DNA of 64,000 nucleotides, from contig KN834749.1 in the NCBI GenBank assembly GCA_000827265.1, positions 3,088,068-3,152,067 of the forward strand, given 5' to 3'. Within the stretch, counting starts at the first letter, position 1, and every line of letters begins with the position of its first letter. This document shows, in pieces, positions 23,561 to 36,641 of this stretch. The DNA comes from Collybiopsis luxurians FD-317 M1. Lineage: Eukaryota > Basidiomycota > Agaricomycetes > Agaricales > Omphalotaceae. Below the pieces are notes generated by a model. It worked only from the letters and a program-made list of their open reading frames with translations, searched no databases and had not been told where the DNA came from. Position numbers and translations under genes: made by a program.

Positions 23561-26500
23561 TTACCTGTAACATTTGGCCCAATCATTTCCGTGTACAAAA
23601 TGTTTCAAATTCAGTGAGGCTGGATGAGCCTGGGAAATGAGAAGTTGCATGTGTGGGAACATAAGCGAGGATTGATATTCTGGGGGAAGCCATAAAACCA
23701 GAGATGAGGTGGAGTCACAGAGCCAACCATCCGCTGTCAAAGTAAGATCCAACAACTGTGTAGGATAGGGATAATCATGGTTGGAATGCCAGGGACAGAA
23801 TGATAGATAGGGATGTGATTTTGAATGGGACATTGCAGTTGCTAGAGTCTGATTGCTGTATGGATACTCTTGCTGTAGTATTTTTTTAATTCCTTTGGCC
23901 TCTATATCCCAGACTGGATTGTTGTTGTCAGTCGACCCAGGTAAAAGCCCATTTCTAATTGGGGAAAAGGAAGGCAAGGAAACTAATCTTGTGAACTCAT
24001 GCAATGGCTGTTCTTGGGGTTCCCTTGTCTCTGCATCCCAAATTCGAACTGAGTCATCTGCTGACCCAGATACAATTCTCTTTCCATCTGGGGAAAAGGC
24101 AACAGAGAAAACCCAGCTTGTGTGCCCTTGCAATGGCTGTCCCTGGGGTTTTCCTGTCTCTGCATCCCAGATCTGGACTGATTTATCAGCTGACCCAGAT
24201 GCAATTGTCTTGCCATTGGGAGAAAAGGCAACAGAACAGATTAAGCTTGTGTGCCTGCACAATGGCTGTCCTTGGGGTTTTCCTGTCTCTGCATCCCAGA
24301 TCCGCACTGACTTATCAGCTGAGCCAGATGCAATTGTCTTTCCATTGGGGGAAAAGGCAACAGAGCAGACTGAGTCTGTGTGCCCTTGCAATGGCTGTCC
24401 ATAAGGTTGCCCTGTCTCTATATCCCAGATCTGCACTGATTTATCATCAGACCCAGATACAATTTTTTTTCCATCAGGGGAAACAGCAATAGAATTGACT
24501 GAGTCTGTGTGCCCTTGCAATGGCCATCCTTGGGGGTCCCCTGTCTCTACATCCCAAATCCACACTAATTTATCATCAGACCCAGATATAACTTTCTTTC
24601 CATCTGGGGAAAAGACAACAGACCTGACTGACTCTGTGTGCCCTTGCAATGGTTGTCCTTGGGGTATCCCTGTCTCTGCATCCCAAATCCAAACTGACAT
24701 ATCACTTGACCCAGATACTATTCTTGTTCCATCTGGGGAAAAGGCAACAGAATTGACATCACCAGTGTGCCCTTGCAATGGTTGTCTTTGCTGTTCCCCT
24801 GTCTCTGCATCCCAGATCTGGATTGATTTATCAAGTGACCCGGATAGAATTCTCTTTCCATCTGGAGAAAAAGCCACAGAAAAGACCCAGCTTGTATGCC
24901 CTTCAAGCAATAGCTGTCCTTGGGATTCCCCTGTCTCTGCATCCCAGATCCGCACCGATTTATCAACTGATCCAGATACAATTCTCTTCCCATTGGGGGA
25001 AAAGGCAACAGAATTGACTAAGTTTATGTGCCCTTTCAATGGCTTTCCTTGAGGCTCCCCTGTTGCTACATTCCATATCCACACTGACTGATCAGATGAC
25101 CCAGATATTATTCTCTTTCCATCTGGAGAAAAGGCAACAGAATTGACTGAGTCTGTGTGCCCTTGCAGTGGCTGTTCTACCAGTTCCCCTGTTTCTGCAT
25201 CCCAGATCCGCACTGAGTTATCATATGACCCAGATGCAATTCTCCTTCCATCTGGGGAAAAGGCAACAGACATAACTGCCTCTGTGTGCCCTTGCAATGG
25301 CTGTCCTTGGGGTTCCCTTGTCTCCACATTCCAGATTTGTACTGACATATCATAAGACCCAGATACAATTTTCTTTCCATCTGGGGAAAAGGCAACAGAA
25401 AGGGCCCAGCTTTGCAATGGCTGTCCTTCGGGTTTCCCTGTCTCTGCATCCCAGATTCGGATTGACTTGTCATCTGACCCAGAAACAACTTTCCTTCCAT
25501 CTGGGGAAAAAGCAACAGAGTTGACTCCATCTGTGTGTCCTTGCAATGGTTGTCCTTGGGGCTCCCCTGTTTCTGTATCCCAGATCCACACCAACTTATC
25601 TTCTGACCCTGATACAATTCTCCTCCCATCTGGAGAAAAGGCAACAGAGTTTACTGCACCTATGTGCCCTTTTAATGGCTTGCCTTGGGGCTCCCCTGTC
25701 TCTGCATCCCAAATCCGTAATGTCTTATCCTTTGACCCAGACACTATTTTTTTTCCATCTGGGGAAAAGGCAACTGAATGAACTGTCCGTGTATGTTTTT
25801 GCAGTATGGCTTGCAGGTATGGCCATTTATTTCTATGGCCATAACACACCTTCACCCTATTGGTAAATTGAGATACATATATGTCTTGGAGCCTGGAACT
25901 TTTTGCAATGAATGGCAATGTTGAAAGGTATATATGTGGTGTTGACTGTGACAAAATTTTACCAAAGACAAAGATGAATGATGTTAATTCTTGCCCAACT
26001 GTTTTCAAATCCTCATAAGACTGTGATATCTGTTGTAAGACTTATTAGTTATTGCAATTAAGTTCTCTAATAGTACCTACTTTCTCCATCATCTCTATCC
26101 ATTTCATCAAATTATTTATGCTTCTTGAAATCACATTAACTCTGTTCAGAATACTGAGAGTCTCAATCCAGTAAAGTGAGAATTCGGTGCAAATGAATTT
26201 CCCCAGCAATGATGTGATGCTATCAGTAGATTTAATTTTATACAGGTGAAAATCCCAGTGGCAACAGGCATATCTGAGCTCCAACGAAAGACATTTTTCT
26301 ATCTTCTCTGGAAGATCTTTCACTTTCGAGTTGAACACATGTGAAGTTTCCAATTTACACATATTGAAATGTAATTCCTCGGTCATTAATCCAATGGTGC
26401 CGAGTGTCATGATGGTATGTCCCTGCAAGAGGTCTACAGTATATTCTCTACTTCTTTCATTGTCCAAGAGAAAATCCCGGACTGATGTGTGAACTGGCCG

Positions 26501-29304
26501 AACAGGTGTATCAAGTTCATGTGCCCCAGTGAAGAGAGATCCAAGATATTTAATCACTTCATTGACTTCAGTCTCATCTTCATCATCTGTCTCATGGTCA
26601 TTGTCTCTTTGTCTGTAGCATGCAGACTGAAGCTTCTGGAGTGACTGTTGTGAAAGGGGCTCATGTGATGCTAGTACTTGTGACATTACTTTTCTGTAGT
26701 CTTCCATCAGTCCCTTATTTAGGTGATTAATCCTGTGCTGCAGAATAAATCTGTATGTCTCATCCAATGGATGTTTACTTTGCTTAGAATGTGGAGCAAC
26801 TCCCATGAATTGTTGAAATAATTTCTTGGGTTTGACACCTGCTTCATCTCTACACAATTCACTACAAACTGTAAAGGCCCACTGGAAATACCCTTCGGCC
26901 TTTTCAGCAAGGAGCTTGCACTGGCTTTCATTGATTTGTTTGATTATTTTTGCTTTTGTAATGCAGTCAAGTACATATTTAGAGATATCCTCTGTGGTGT
27001 CCTTTAGGTTATCCATATGTTCAATATGAAGATAATTGCTACGGTCATCGACATGCTTCAAGATATCATGCTCAGGCCGAGAGGTCATAAAAATGCGAAA
27101 ATTCTTGGGCAGGCCATGATTCCCATTTAGCAACAAAGAAATCAATTTTTTACTCGAGCTGTTCAATTGCTTTTGGTTCCCACTTTCATCCAGTGCATCT
27201 AAAATAATAACTACTGGCCTGGATTCATTGACATCTTGAGCTGGTGCTAAAATGAGCTTTTTCCATTGCTCTTCTAAACTAGAATCACGCAAGATGTCAG
27301 GATCTTCCTCCAAAATTCTGATCAAAGCCCTTCCAAAATCTGGAATCTGTTTTCCTAGGTCATATGCAATAGTCTGCACAGCTCGAACTGGGGTCCACTC
27401 TGCAGCAAATGTGCGGTCAAAAGTAAAAAATGCTCCAAGATAGTTTATTTTCTTCTCCTTAAATCTCTTTCCAATAGCATGGCTGATGGCAGATTTGCCT
27501 GTGCCAGCAGCTCCACAAAGGAGAAACATTTGTGGGGCATCATCTTTGGTGGTTAATAACCACTGAGATATCTTTGCTATGATTTGAACTCTGGTTCCTT
27601 CCAGACAGACTTTATCACTGTTGATATAAGCAGTTTTAACAGGGATCAGCTTTTTATCAAGGATTTCTCCTAATCGAGCTGTGACTACATGAAAGAAGTT
27701 TTAAGCCTCATCACATGAACTCTAGCCACCCCTTACATTGTTCAAAATACTCATGCATCTGAAGAATGATTTCCTTTTGTTGATTAACCAGTGTTTCCTG
27801 ATTTTCCAGAACTGTATGTCAGGTTAGCCTTGTAAAAAATTAGTGAACCTAAGTTATATACTTGATTTATGTTTCTCAAAATCTTCCTTAGCAATGGCTG
27901 CCATAATCAAATCTCTTGATTGTTGCATGAGTTCACTGAGGCGGTCATGATCCATATGTGGTTTATTGAAGCCTTTCAATGCTTCAAAATAAAGCTCTAG
28001 TAGAAAGCACTGAATATCAGATAGAATAGATAACAAAGTTACACACTAATTCTGCCCTTTGCACCGCTTTGACCAATAGTCTTCATTGCTGCATAAACCA
28101 CTTCAACTGTATGGAGAAACATTGCAAGAACTGTTTCATAATATGCAGCTCCCATTTCCTTATGAAATGGCAGTACCATTGATACTGGTTTAAGAAATAT
28201 TTGCAAGTCCTTGAAGAAATCATTGAGGTTATTGAACCATTCACTGTCGTAAAGCTGGTACGAACATCCATTCCTAACCCCTATTCATTTCTCTTTTACT
28301 ATACATCTTTCACATGACCGCGTTTATGACTAACTTTCATATCAATACCTTTTGGACATACAACTCCTCCCTATCTCCACTCCACACGGTATCATTGTTC
28401 TTTTTCTATTTCGTTCCCACTGTCATTGTTTTATTAATGAACTGTCCTTGTTTCTCTTCTCACATCTGTCACATGACCACATGCTCCATACCTTTTATTC
28501 TCGTAGCTGTCACTTAACTATTGTCTTCCAGTAGCATTAGTTTCTCATCTTGTCCTCCAGTAGCATTAGTCCCTCTTACAGCTTACTACAGTATATATAC
28601 CTACCACCTGTAACCTGAGTCCCCATCTTGACCTCTCTGTCGATTGGGACCAGGTGAGTATCCTGCTTGTACCAGTAGACTATTTAATTAACTCTGTCGA
28701 TTGGGACCAGACTTTGCCTAAACTGATTACCGTGCTCTTGAAAGCCACTCCGCTGTAAACTGCTTCGTGACATTCACTAACTCCCTTTGTAGCCTGTAAA
28801 AAGTCAAATTAAGGGGAAAAAATTTGGATCAAATTTGAAATACTCCAAACCTGTAGCAGCACACCAAAAGCTACAAAAATTGACTTTAATCCATGTACAA
28901 GTGGCTAGAGCATGTTAGATACAATATTTGTATGAAGGCAGTGCAACACATACAAAGGACCCTGCAAACTCTCCAAGAACACCATTAAAGCTGAGAAAAA
29001 ATGACACAGCTGGCTTCAGATAATCTTCCCGGAGGGTTTTCCACTTGTTATTACCATCTCGGATATCTTGAAACTTTGCCGGGAGGTGTTTTTCCAGGAC
29101 ATCACAGATTTTCTCTACAGAATTGCAGTCTTCCATATCTTGGAAAATTGCATCCCATTCTGGGAGCTTAACTCCGTTGTTCTCTTTGAACTTTGTGACG
29201 GCTTTTTGCAAAAGTCTGGTAAGTTCTTCAGTCGCAGAATCAATTGCTTGAGGAGGTGGTGCCGCTATAGCTGCCGGGGCTAAGTCAGATGTAATAGATA
29301 CCAT
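23561..29304 (-). CDS. NWD-C: Goodbye-NACHT-WD40 receptor, exon 2 split
   Basis: The most complete receptor here. Exon 1 starts at 29,304 (MVSITSDLAPAAIAA, aligned with NWD-B) and encodes the Goodbye domain. A helical exon near 28.79-28.08 kb is interrupted after a few codons by a 528-bp solo LTR. A third exon has LMQQSRDLIMAAIAKEDF. The NACHT exon has P-loop GAAGTGKSAIS and VVIILDALDESG, ending near 26.08 kb. An intron of about 57 nt (GTAGGT...ACAACAG) leads to the WD40 exon (about 26,022-23,561). It encodes 14 clear repeats (for example HTDSVNSVAFSPDGKRIISG) and a degenerate fifteenth, then the tail FVHGNDWAKCYR. NACHT and WD40 frames are fully open. With the LTR in exon 2 the full-length protein is doubtful; a shorter protein from a later start, or LTR removal by splicing, is possible. 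Confidence 0.85.
28240..28777 (+). mobile_element. Solo LTR (28,245-28,772) with 5-bp TSD
   Basis: A 528-bp segment starting TGTCGTAAAGCTGG and ending CTTCGTGACA (TGTC...GACA inverted termini) is flanked by TTCAC at 28,240-28,244 and 28,773-28,777. The same exon in NWD-A and NWD-B is uninterrupted. It contains a TATATATA sequence near 28,593 on the plus strand, which weakly suggests plus orientation, and two copies of TCTGTCGATTGGGACCAG. It keeps several CpG sites, so it may be younger than the decayed copies. Confidence 0.85.
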
Positions 29305-29813
29305 TCGGAATGGTGAGTGTTGAATTTTCAAGAGTAAGCGATGATAGTGGTCGAAGCTTAAGAAGGGAAACCTTAAACGGTTATATCTACCCCTTATATA
29401 TGCTACGGAAATGATGGGCAGATGGGTTGATCGTGATGTGTGATAGGATGGCTGAGTCTGCTGTCAAGCAATTATCAAGCGCGAGGCAACCGGCCTCGGG
29501 CGCCCTCTCGGCGTGTCTTTACACCCATCGCATCAGGCTTTGGTGGCATATCTGGAACCAGGCCGGAAAATTCAAAGATCAAAAAATGAGGAGATCATGC
29601 AAGTGCGATGCATAGTATAGATGACATGATTGTGGCATGTGGATTGCGGTATATATTTTGCTCTCAATATGTATGCTGCTATGGATTATATGCAAAGGCT
29701 TTTGGGGGAGGCATTCCTTCAGCGTCAAAATGTTGAGAATGGGGGAGGCATAAGTTTTGAAGCTCGGAATTAAGACTTTTTCAATGAGGGATGCATCGGA
29801 GGAGAAAGTTTTT

Positions 29814-30091
29814 ACGAGTGCATGGAATGTAATGGAATGCCAAGTTTTTGTGGTGCTGAATTCTGTGCCTAATCCTTGGCAGGTAATTCTATATTAATGG
29901 TGTAATACTGATGACACAAAGTAATGTATTAAAACTGCCATCATAATAAATCACAATCCATTTTGAGTCTAGACTAAGCTGGGAGGCGGTGGCGTTTGAG
30001 TCACCAGACTCTACTCATCGGCGCCACCGCACAGGGCACAAGTAACCCCCACGCGGCAGCATTGGCCCACTACCAACGGCAGGGTGTCAAG
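29814..30091 (+). repeat. Small dispersed repeat with a structured hairpin
   Basis: The reverse complement of this stretch matches 12,595-12,910. It contains a 9-bp stem (GCGGTGGCG at 29,986-29,994, CGCCACCGC at 30,022-30,030) enclosing a second 5-bp hairpin (GAGTC-ACCA-GACTC). This gives a small branched fold reminiscent of a tRNA-related RNA. The 12.6-kb copy has lost the hairpin by deletion. Confidence 0.6.
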
Positions 30092-30254
30092 TAGAGTCAT
30101 GATTGTTTATGTTCTAGCTTGGCATAAAATTGCCACTGAATGTGTAAGGAATTAGAAACAAATACCTGTGTCTTGAGTGTGCCTCTAGAGGTGTTTGGCA
30201 CAGTAGAAATCACAGCATGCAAATCCCAGGCAGATTAGTGCTGCGTAGATTGCT

Positions 30255-30390
30255 AGAAGGTACAAAATACATAGAACCAGGGTTTGAACGTGACCTGTTG
30301 AGTGCTGTTAATGGCCGGTTCTCAATGTGTATACTGCAGCGCCGCATAACTGTGTTGTCCAGCTGAGCCGAAACCAATAAGAGCTGAGGG
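30255..30390 (-). repeat. Possible tRNA-derived SINE head
   Basis: The minus strand contains TCGGCTCAGCTGGACAA, similar to a pol III A box, and about 75 nt later GGTCACGTTCAAACCCTGG, which holds a GTTCAAACC B box. The spacing is acceptable for a tRNA-derived promoter, but I cannot fold a proper cloverleaf and no second copy is seen in the window. Confidence 0.3.
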
Positions 30391-31379
30391 TCGTGGGGAC
30401 CAAGTGTAGCTCGACAAGTCGCGGATGATTCACGCAGCTGGGCAGGTCAACGGCTAGCTCTTCTTGATCCACTGCTTGATTTGCCTTCGGCATAACAGGT
30501 CTATTAACGTGCTCTAAATTACTACTCAGTTTGCCGTTTAGAATTATTTACGCTATGCGCACAAGATTCGAACTATACAATGACCATACGAATTAAGGGA
30601 GGGAATCGAGGGTGGGTCCTGAAAACTTGATGATGAGAGCTACGGCATTCTTAAGAAGAAGACCTGGACTGGACTATCGCTCCATGCTGAGACTGCTATG
30701 TAGTGTACTATCAATGTCCCAGAGTTGCAATCGGCGAGTAACTTGCTTCGTTTCGGCTCGTTCAGGTTTCCCTTCGAACATTTCCAGCAGGTACTTTAGA
30801 TATAATTCAATACATATGTTAAGTTTGAGAGCAACATACTCGCAAGAAAATATTTAACATTTTTGTTAGTGACGAGAACTTATCTTCAGCTGCACTTATA
30901 AGAAGCGGAAAGGGCAAACAGTGTTGGAATTTGCCTGGGACTCACAAAATGAATCTTACTAACCTATTCAGAGCCGATTATACTGCTCCAGTAAGCTTAG
31001 CATGAGGGAAACACCTGGAACGAGCAGGTAGGGTATAAAATGCGACTTTCTCATCCGCTTCGGAAGTCTCCGGACCGGGTTGCAACTCCCGCCATTTTCT
31101 AACCTCTAATCGGCTTCGCACTGGCTTTACGTTGAGCTCTTCCAAAATTGTTTAAACTTGATCATATTGAAACTTAAGATATCTATTTGATATTCTGGAA
31201 GTTTGGGGGGTATGCAATGAGAAATTAAAAAAGTTTTCCTATACCGACGTTTTCGGTTGCAGCTCTGGAGCATCGATAGTAGTCAATCAATTTGAAATTG
31301 TTTTCATTGTTTTCACTGCTCGCATCGTTGATGCTCATAAGTCGGCATCTGAACTATTGTGTCCTGAAACTATCCTTTT

Positions 31380-32730
31380 CGTTATCCACCCACTCGTATT
31401 GGCAAGCTCCACACAACCCCACACAACCTCTTTGGGATAGGATTTTTCTGCTTCTTATATCCAGCTCGCTAGCTTCCCACCTATCTTACCTCGGGAGCCT
31501 AGCCGCGCTTTCACTCCTACATCTCACCCAGCTTACATCCCTTTGTTCTTCATGGTTTCGGCAATCCAAGAGACAACTGCGCACACAATCACTGCAATCA
31601 ACTTCTCTGACCAGTTATTTCTTTGGAATGTGGATGGGTTTGAAGGATGGTCGTTAACGAGTTGAATTGATATGTATCAAATCCATATCACCTTTTTATC
31701 CTCCTAACCGCCACTCTCTAGTCCGCCATGTTAATAATTGCGATGTTTGTCGGAACCAGGGTGATTCTCGGATTCAGTTCCTCCGTGTCGGAGTTGACGT
31801 GCCCAGCATATTTGGTCCAAACATTACTTAGAAAAGGCAGATTGGATCAGTCGAAGACTTGATGATTCTATATCATGTATGTGAACTCCAGCGTAATTCA
31901 CATCTGCACTTCATTGATGTCCTCCATCTAGGTGTGATGCATTACTCCTCAGTTCCATTTTCGCAGTCCTCTGCATGATCAATCTTTACCTCCCAATGCC
32001 CATCATCATTTATCTCGCTTCTTGGAGACTCTCTGCTCCATGTAGGCAATGCCAGTGCAGTTTTTCCTATATTCACAGCTTCCCTCAAATTTTTGTTCTG
32101 ATGGAAATCAATATGGTGGAGCATTGATGGAGAGAGGGGGATGACTGAGCTTGGGTGTGGGTGTTCATTGATCATTCTTGAATGGCCGAGCATGAAAGGT
32201 AGGTTTTGGTTTTACCTTTCAAAATGCAAACCTTAGCTTATCACATCCTACATTCCTCTCTTGTTCACTATGCTATTTTTGTGTTTTCCTACCCCCATTT
32301 GCATGCACGCTTGCACTGAATCTTTCTACTTTTCCTTGCCTTTGGCACAATGCGCTCCGCATTTATAACCCTAAGTCAGGATGACCCTCTCTTTCTCCAC
32401 TCCTTGGACAGCTCTTCTATATGCTTCCTTAATGCCACAGATACCATCCTTGAAGCTTTTGTCTATTGGGAACCACCCAAATAACTGCCCCGGCGGTCCA
32501 GCTTCTCATCTGAGGGACCAGTTTTTTTATGATGCTCAATACATCGGAGGCTCTCTGTTAGGTCATCGCTGACATATGCTACTGTTCCCATCCACACAAG
32601 AATGTGAGGATGTACAGAGAAGATTGGGTCGGCACTGCTGTGTCATGGGTCAAGCGACACAAACCTTTGGTTGGGGGTAGAGACAGTATGACCATACTGT
32701 CATCATCAGTAGGAAAAAGAGAGGTATATA
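31380..32730. repeat. Dispersed non-coding repeat unit, left end of copy 2
   Basis: About 31,380-32,060 is a diverged relative of 19,160-19,900, and 31,630-31,920 matches 3,740-4,035 closely. The final part, 32,170-32,730, is related to 19,960-20,590. The last 50 bp match 5,083-5,133 and include the single GGTATATA (32,723-32,730) that is the empty site of the hAT element. Confidence 0.75.
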
Positions 32731-33642
32731 ACAGATTGGTTGGCTTCATCATATGAACAGCTCAGAATATTACCACCTGTTCATGCCTGACATGATACGA
32801 GCACCTCGTCTTGAATCCCTTCTGGATCCTCGTATGCCATCTGGAAACAGTCAAATGTACCGGCAAATTCTGGCTTCGAAACAGGCTTTTTGTCTTCCAA
32901 AAACCTTTTTCATTCTCCACCGATTTTGACCCTCTTCCACCTTGAGCATTTACCGCGAGGAATGCGTTTACTTTGATCGGTTCTCCCTCTAGCAGTGGGG
33001 CCAGTAACGGGGATTGCTTATACTCCAGGTTACGCACAGGGCAAGGAAACAATCTCTCTTATATACCAAACAAGGAATGATTCTGGCAAAAGTGCATCCG
33101 AAGGGATGGCCAGGCAAATCAAGTGATAGACAGAAAGTTGCAATTTGATCTTACAAACAATGCTCAAGCTTCCACATAAATGTATTCAACCCTGAAACAA
33201 CTGCTACCCACTTCTCCAGAATACCCTCCTCCCCTCCCTTTCTCATATGAGTCAAATATGCTCGAGTTCGTGTCCTTGACACAGGTGGCATATCCCCCTT
33301 CTCAAGTACCCCTGGTACGGTTCATTGACACCTTAAAGCCTTTATACTTTGGAATCGTCCCTGCTACAATTATGTGTCCTTCTTATGGGTGCTGCTGGCA
33401 GCTATAGCTATGTCAATGTTCGCAGTCCCTTGTGTGAATGTGGCCACATCTGCGGCAAGTCACTGTGGCTGCAAAATGGGAAATATTGATCAAGAATGAG
33501 TAGGTGTAACCTAGCAAAAGCTTTAGGTTTACTTTCAAAGCTGCCACGATACCGGTAGCTGAAAAATAGATAACCAAGTAAAATTTCTTATTGAACATCC
33601 ATTAGAATCCTGTACGAATATTGGTAATAGATGGACTACAGG

Positions 33643-34060
33643 CTACAAAGGTATATGGTAACTCTCCTTCGCCAACTCTGTAAGTTCTTCAGTATCGCTT
33701 GGATCGGCGATAAGCAGAACAATGAACCTGGATCCATCCTCTTGTAAAGGCAAACCAGTCACCGATACAGGCGGTAAAGCACTCAAATTCAAGAATAGTG
33801 CAAATACTCGAGAGTTTTGCTCTACATGGACATTAGTCAGCATGCATGGAGAAAAGAACCACTCTCACAATCAAAATGTCTCCATCTTATCCCCTCGCCA
33901 CATTGATCATAGTCACATACCCTCCTGTCTCAACTTTACAATGCTTCTCAATCGCTTGCAAGATCTCCCATCCCAAATCTCCATAATGAATATCGCCACT
34001 CGGTCGATTGCCAATTGTCACACAATTGTTGACAAATCTGTTTTAAATTTTACTTATCAT
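33643..34060 (-). pseudogene. Copy 2 of the unidentified coding remnant
   Basis: Same reading as 9,700-10,060 (DLGWEILQAIEKHCKVETGG) with changes, plus an in-frame stop after NVARG. The downstream open stretch includes VSVTGLPLQEDGSRFIVLLI. Identity is uncertain; see the copy-1 entry. Confidence 0.3.
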
Positions 34061-34659
34061 TGATCATCTTTGAGTCCACTGACCCTTTCCTCAGTGCAAA
34101 CATCGAGCATTCTTCAACACTGGTTCAGTCAAGATCAGACCATATGCAGTTTTGTTTATTGTAATGGCATACATTGAGACACGTCACTCGTAATCACATC
34201 AGGCAATGTAACTACGTCGGCATCCACTAAGCGCTTATTCGAAGCTTAGCACCCTGCACAGTTCATTCACTTGTGTTCTGACTGTAGCGGGCAATTATTT
34301 GCAGCAGTATTTTATATTAATTTTAGAAGCAATTTTCCATCCAGCTAACCGGCTTGGAGTCGGCTTTAGCCCAGCTCAAGCTGGCTAAAGCTTTTTTGAG
34401 TCAGCTCATTCCAGCTATTGAGCTGGCTAAACGTGAGAGCAGCTGCATGAGTCGACTTGCGGCTAGCCGAGCCGCGGCAACACTACTTGTAATAGCAACA
34501 AATAGATAACAATCTAATTCCTTGCTATAGCAAGCATATTGTAATTAATACTGTGTCTCTGACTGCTGTACTTACCCCAAATAACTATCCATTCTTGAAC
34601 TTGTTCCCCTGGCATGTTTGGATTCCTCCTCTGTTGAGGTTGTATCAACTGTGCTTTGT

Positions 34660-35443
34660 CTCTTAACCAGTGTTGCCATGGTCCAGTCCATGAACCTACT
34701 GGACCAGGTTTGAACCTGAACCAAATCTGAGGTTCAGGTCCAGGTTCTACTCTTTTGAAGAACCAAACCTTGGGTGCAGATCTAGGATTGGGGCTGCAGT
34801 GAACCCAGGTTCAAGGTTCAGTGGGGTCCAGACCTGCTGAACCTGTGAACCTGCAGCTTCCGAAAAGGTAAGAGCATGCCAATTTGCCATGGCAAAAATG
34901 ACAGCTATGTCATTAGACCTTTCCTTCCAGCAAGTTTATCCTAAAATCTAATTCCAAAGCTGTCGTGGAATTGATATTATCACTAAGTGCTCTAGGCACT
35001 TATGACATTTACAATGAAAGTGAACAAAAAAAAATCATTCAGTGGAATGGACCAGCAAGTGATAAAAATTTAGAAGGACCTATGCCATATGATTATTGAT
35101 TCAGTGGGCTTACTGAATTTTTGTTTTCAGTTGGCCATTCTGCTGAGTGGACTTTTTTTTTTTTTTTTTTCCATTTTTTGGCATGATAGTGTTGGATGAA
35201 TTGTGCCAGAAACACATGCTGTTGACAGCAGGACATACAAATGGCAATTAATTGAGCATTATCAAGTGAGAATATGTAGAAAGAAAAACTGTTAACTATC
35301 TCAGAACTATTTACAGTAGAAATTTTATACAGATTGTGCAGTGAGTGGGTGAGCCCAGCTTGAACCTGAACATTCAGGTTTGAGGTTCAGCAAAAAAGGC
35401 AGGTTCACGGACCGAACTGAACTGCAGCAACACTGCTCTTAAC
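34660..35443. mobile_element. hAT-like MITE, copy 2 (34,668-35,435)
   Basis: Same ends (CAGTGTTGCC / GCAACACTG) and the same 8-bp duplication CTCTTAAC (34,660-34,667; 35,436-35,443) as the element at 10,706-11,460. The two differ by small indels in homopolymer runs and by substitutions, so they diverged after the segmental duplication. Confidence 0.85.
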
Positions 35444-35479
35444 ACAAACACTGTACAATAATTGATAGTCTGAAAAGCA

Positions 35480-36063
35480 GTGACCATTAGTGTTGCCGCC
35501 GCTCGGCTAGCTGGCACAAGTTGACTCACCTAGCTGCAGCTCTCACGCTTAGCCAGCTCAATAGCTGGAATGAGCTGACTTCAAGCTGGCTAGCCAGATG
35601 GAAAAGAACCCCCCAATATCAATGTAAAATACTTCAACAATGGCTACTGACTGCAATAAGGGCACAGGCGAATGAAAATTCCAGGGTTCCAAGCCTCGAA
35701 TGAGCGCTTAGCGGATGCTGTAGTTACGTTGCCTGATGTGATGTGAGTGACGTGGCAAAATTCTCTCTTGATACATAGACATATTAAATATCTACATAAT
35801 TTAGAGTCAAAGTGAGGGCTAATGGAAAGAAAGGGTCTTTGGTGAACCAAAATACAATATGTGAGATTTTAAATGAACTCCTGGATGATTGCAAGGCAAT
35901 TGGCAATTGAGCCAGTAGGAGTCAACTGTGAGCCAGCTCCAAGCCGTGGCATTCAGCTTAGAGCTGTGCGAAGCTGGCTCACATGCGGGCGCCCGCCGGC
36001 TGACCGGCTCGGCTCCAGTTAATGGCCGACTTATTCGCGAGCTGCGGCAACACTAGTGCCCTT
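35480..36063. mobile_element. hAT-like MITE, copy 2 (35,488-36,055)
   Basis: The ends TAGTGTTGCCGCCGCTCGG and GCGAGCTGCGGCAACACTA are better preserved than in copy 1. It is flanked by GTGACCAT and GTGCCCTT. Non-coding. It lost part of the interior relative to 11,513-12,104. Confidence 0.7.
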
Positions 36064-36641
36064 TTTTCTCTCAAACTGGTTTATCAGTTTTGCATTGCCA
36101 CAGAATATAGGTTGCTGCCTGATATGTGGGCATATAAAAAGGCCAGTCTTCCTGCTTTTGAATGCCTCTATTTTTTTATTCCAATTTTCCAGCTGTAGGA
36201 AGCTTGTAGTTCAGAGTGATCAAGAATAGATTTTGAGACGTTGCATCCGGTTTGTTTGCTTTGTCTTATTTTCTATCTTGCTCTTAACTTAGCTGTTCTA
36301 AACAGCTCAACTGGTTGATTCAACTCAGTATCCAACCTCGCCTCTCAATTAATATTGCTGCTGCATAAGCTGACTATCTGTACTCACTGTAGAATCCATA
36401 TTTATCCCTCACAATTAACTTGAATTTCAAGTGAGAGTACCACATATACTGAAGCTTTCAACATCATTGTCTACTACATTGAACAACACTCTAATAACAT
36501 CTACATATTCCACATTGAATAGGTACAAGCTGATCTCTATGCAAATTGAGCAGAACATCAGCTCCTAGGTTAATTTCTTTTAAGTAATCAGCAAGTTCAC
36601 AGACATGATGCCTACGGAAGAAAGGAGAGCTTGATAAGTTA

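Larger units (their letters stand above)
29305..31380. other. Intergenic region upstream of NWD-C
   Basis: No intact protein gene is seen. It contains the small dispersed repeat at 29,814-30,091 and a possible tRNA-derived SINE head near 30,255-30,390, both listed separately. A TATAAAA-like sequence occurs near 31,035, but no downstream coding region follows it. The base composition keeps more CpG than the neighbouring elements. Confidence 0.5.

Noticed and set aside
23853..25866. Series of long plus-strand ORFs opposite the NWD-C WD40 array
   Set aside because: They are repeated shadows of the 129-bp WD40 units; periodic, without domain similarity of their own.
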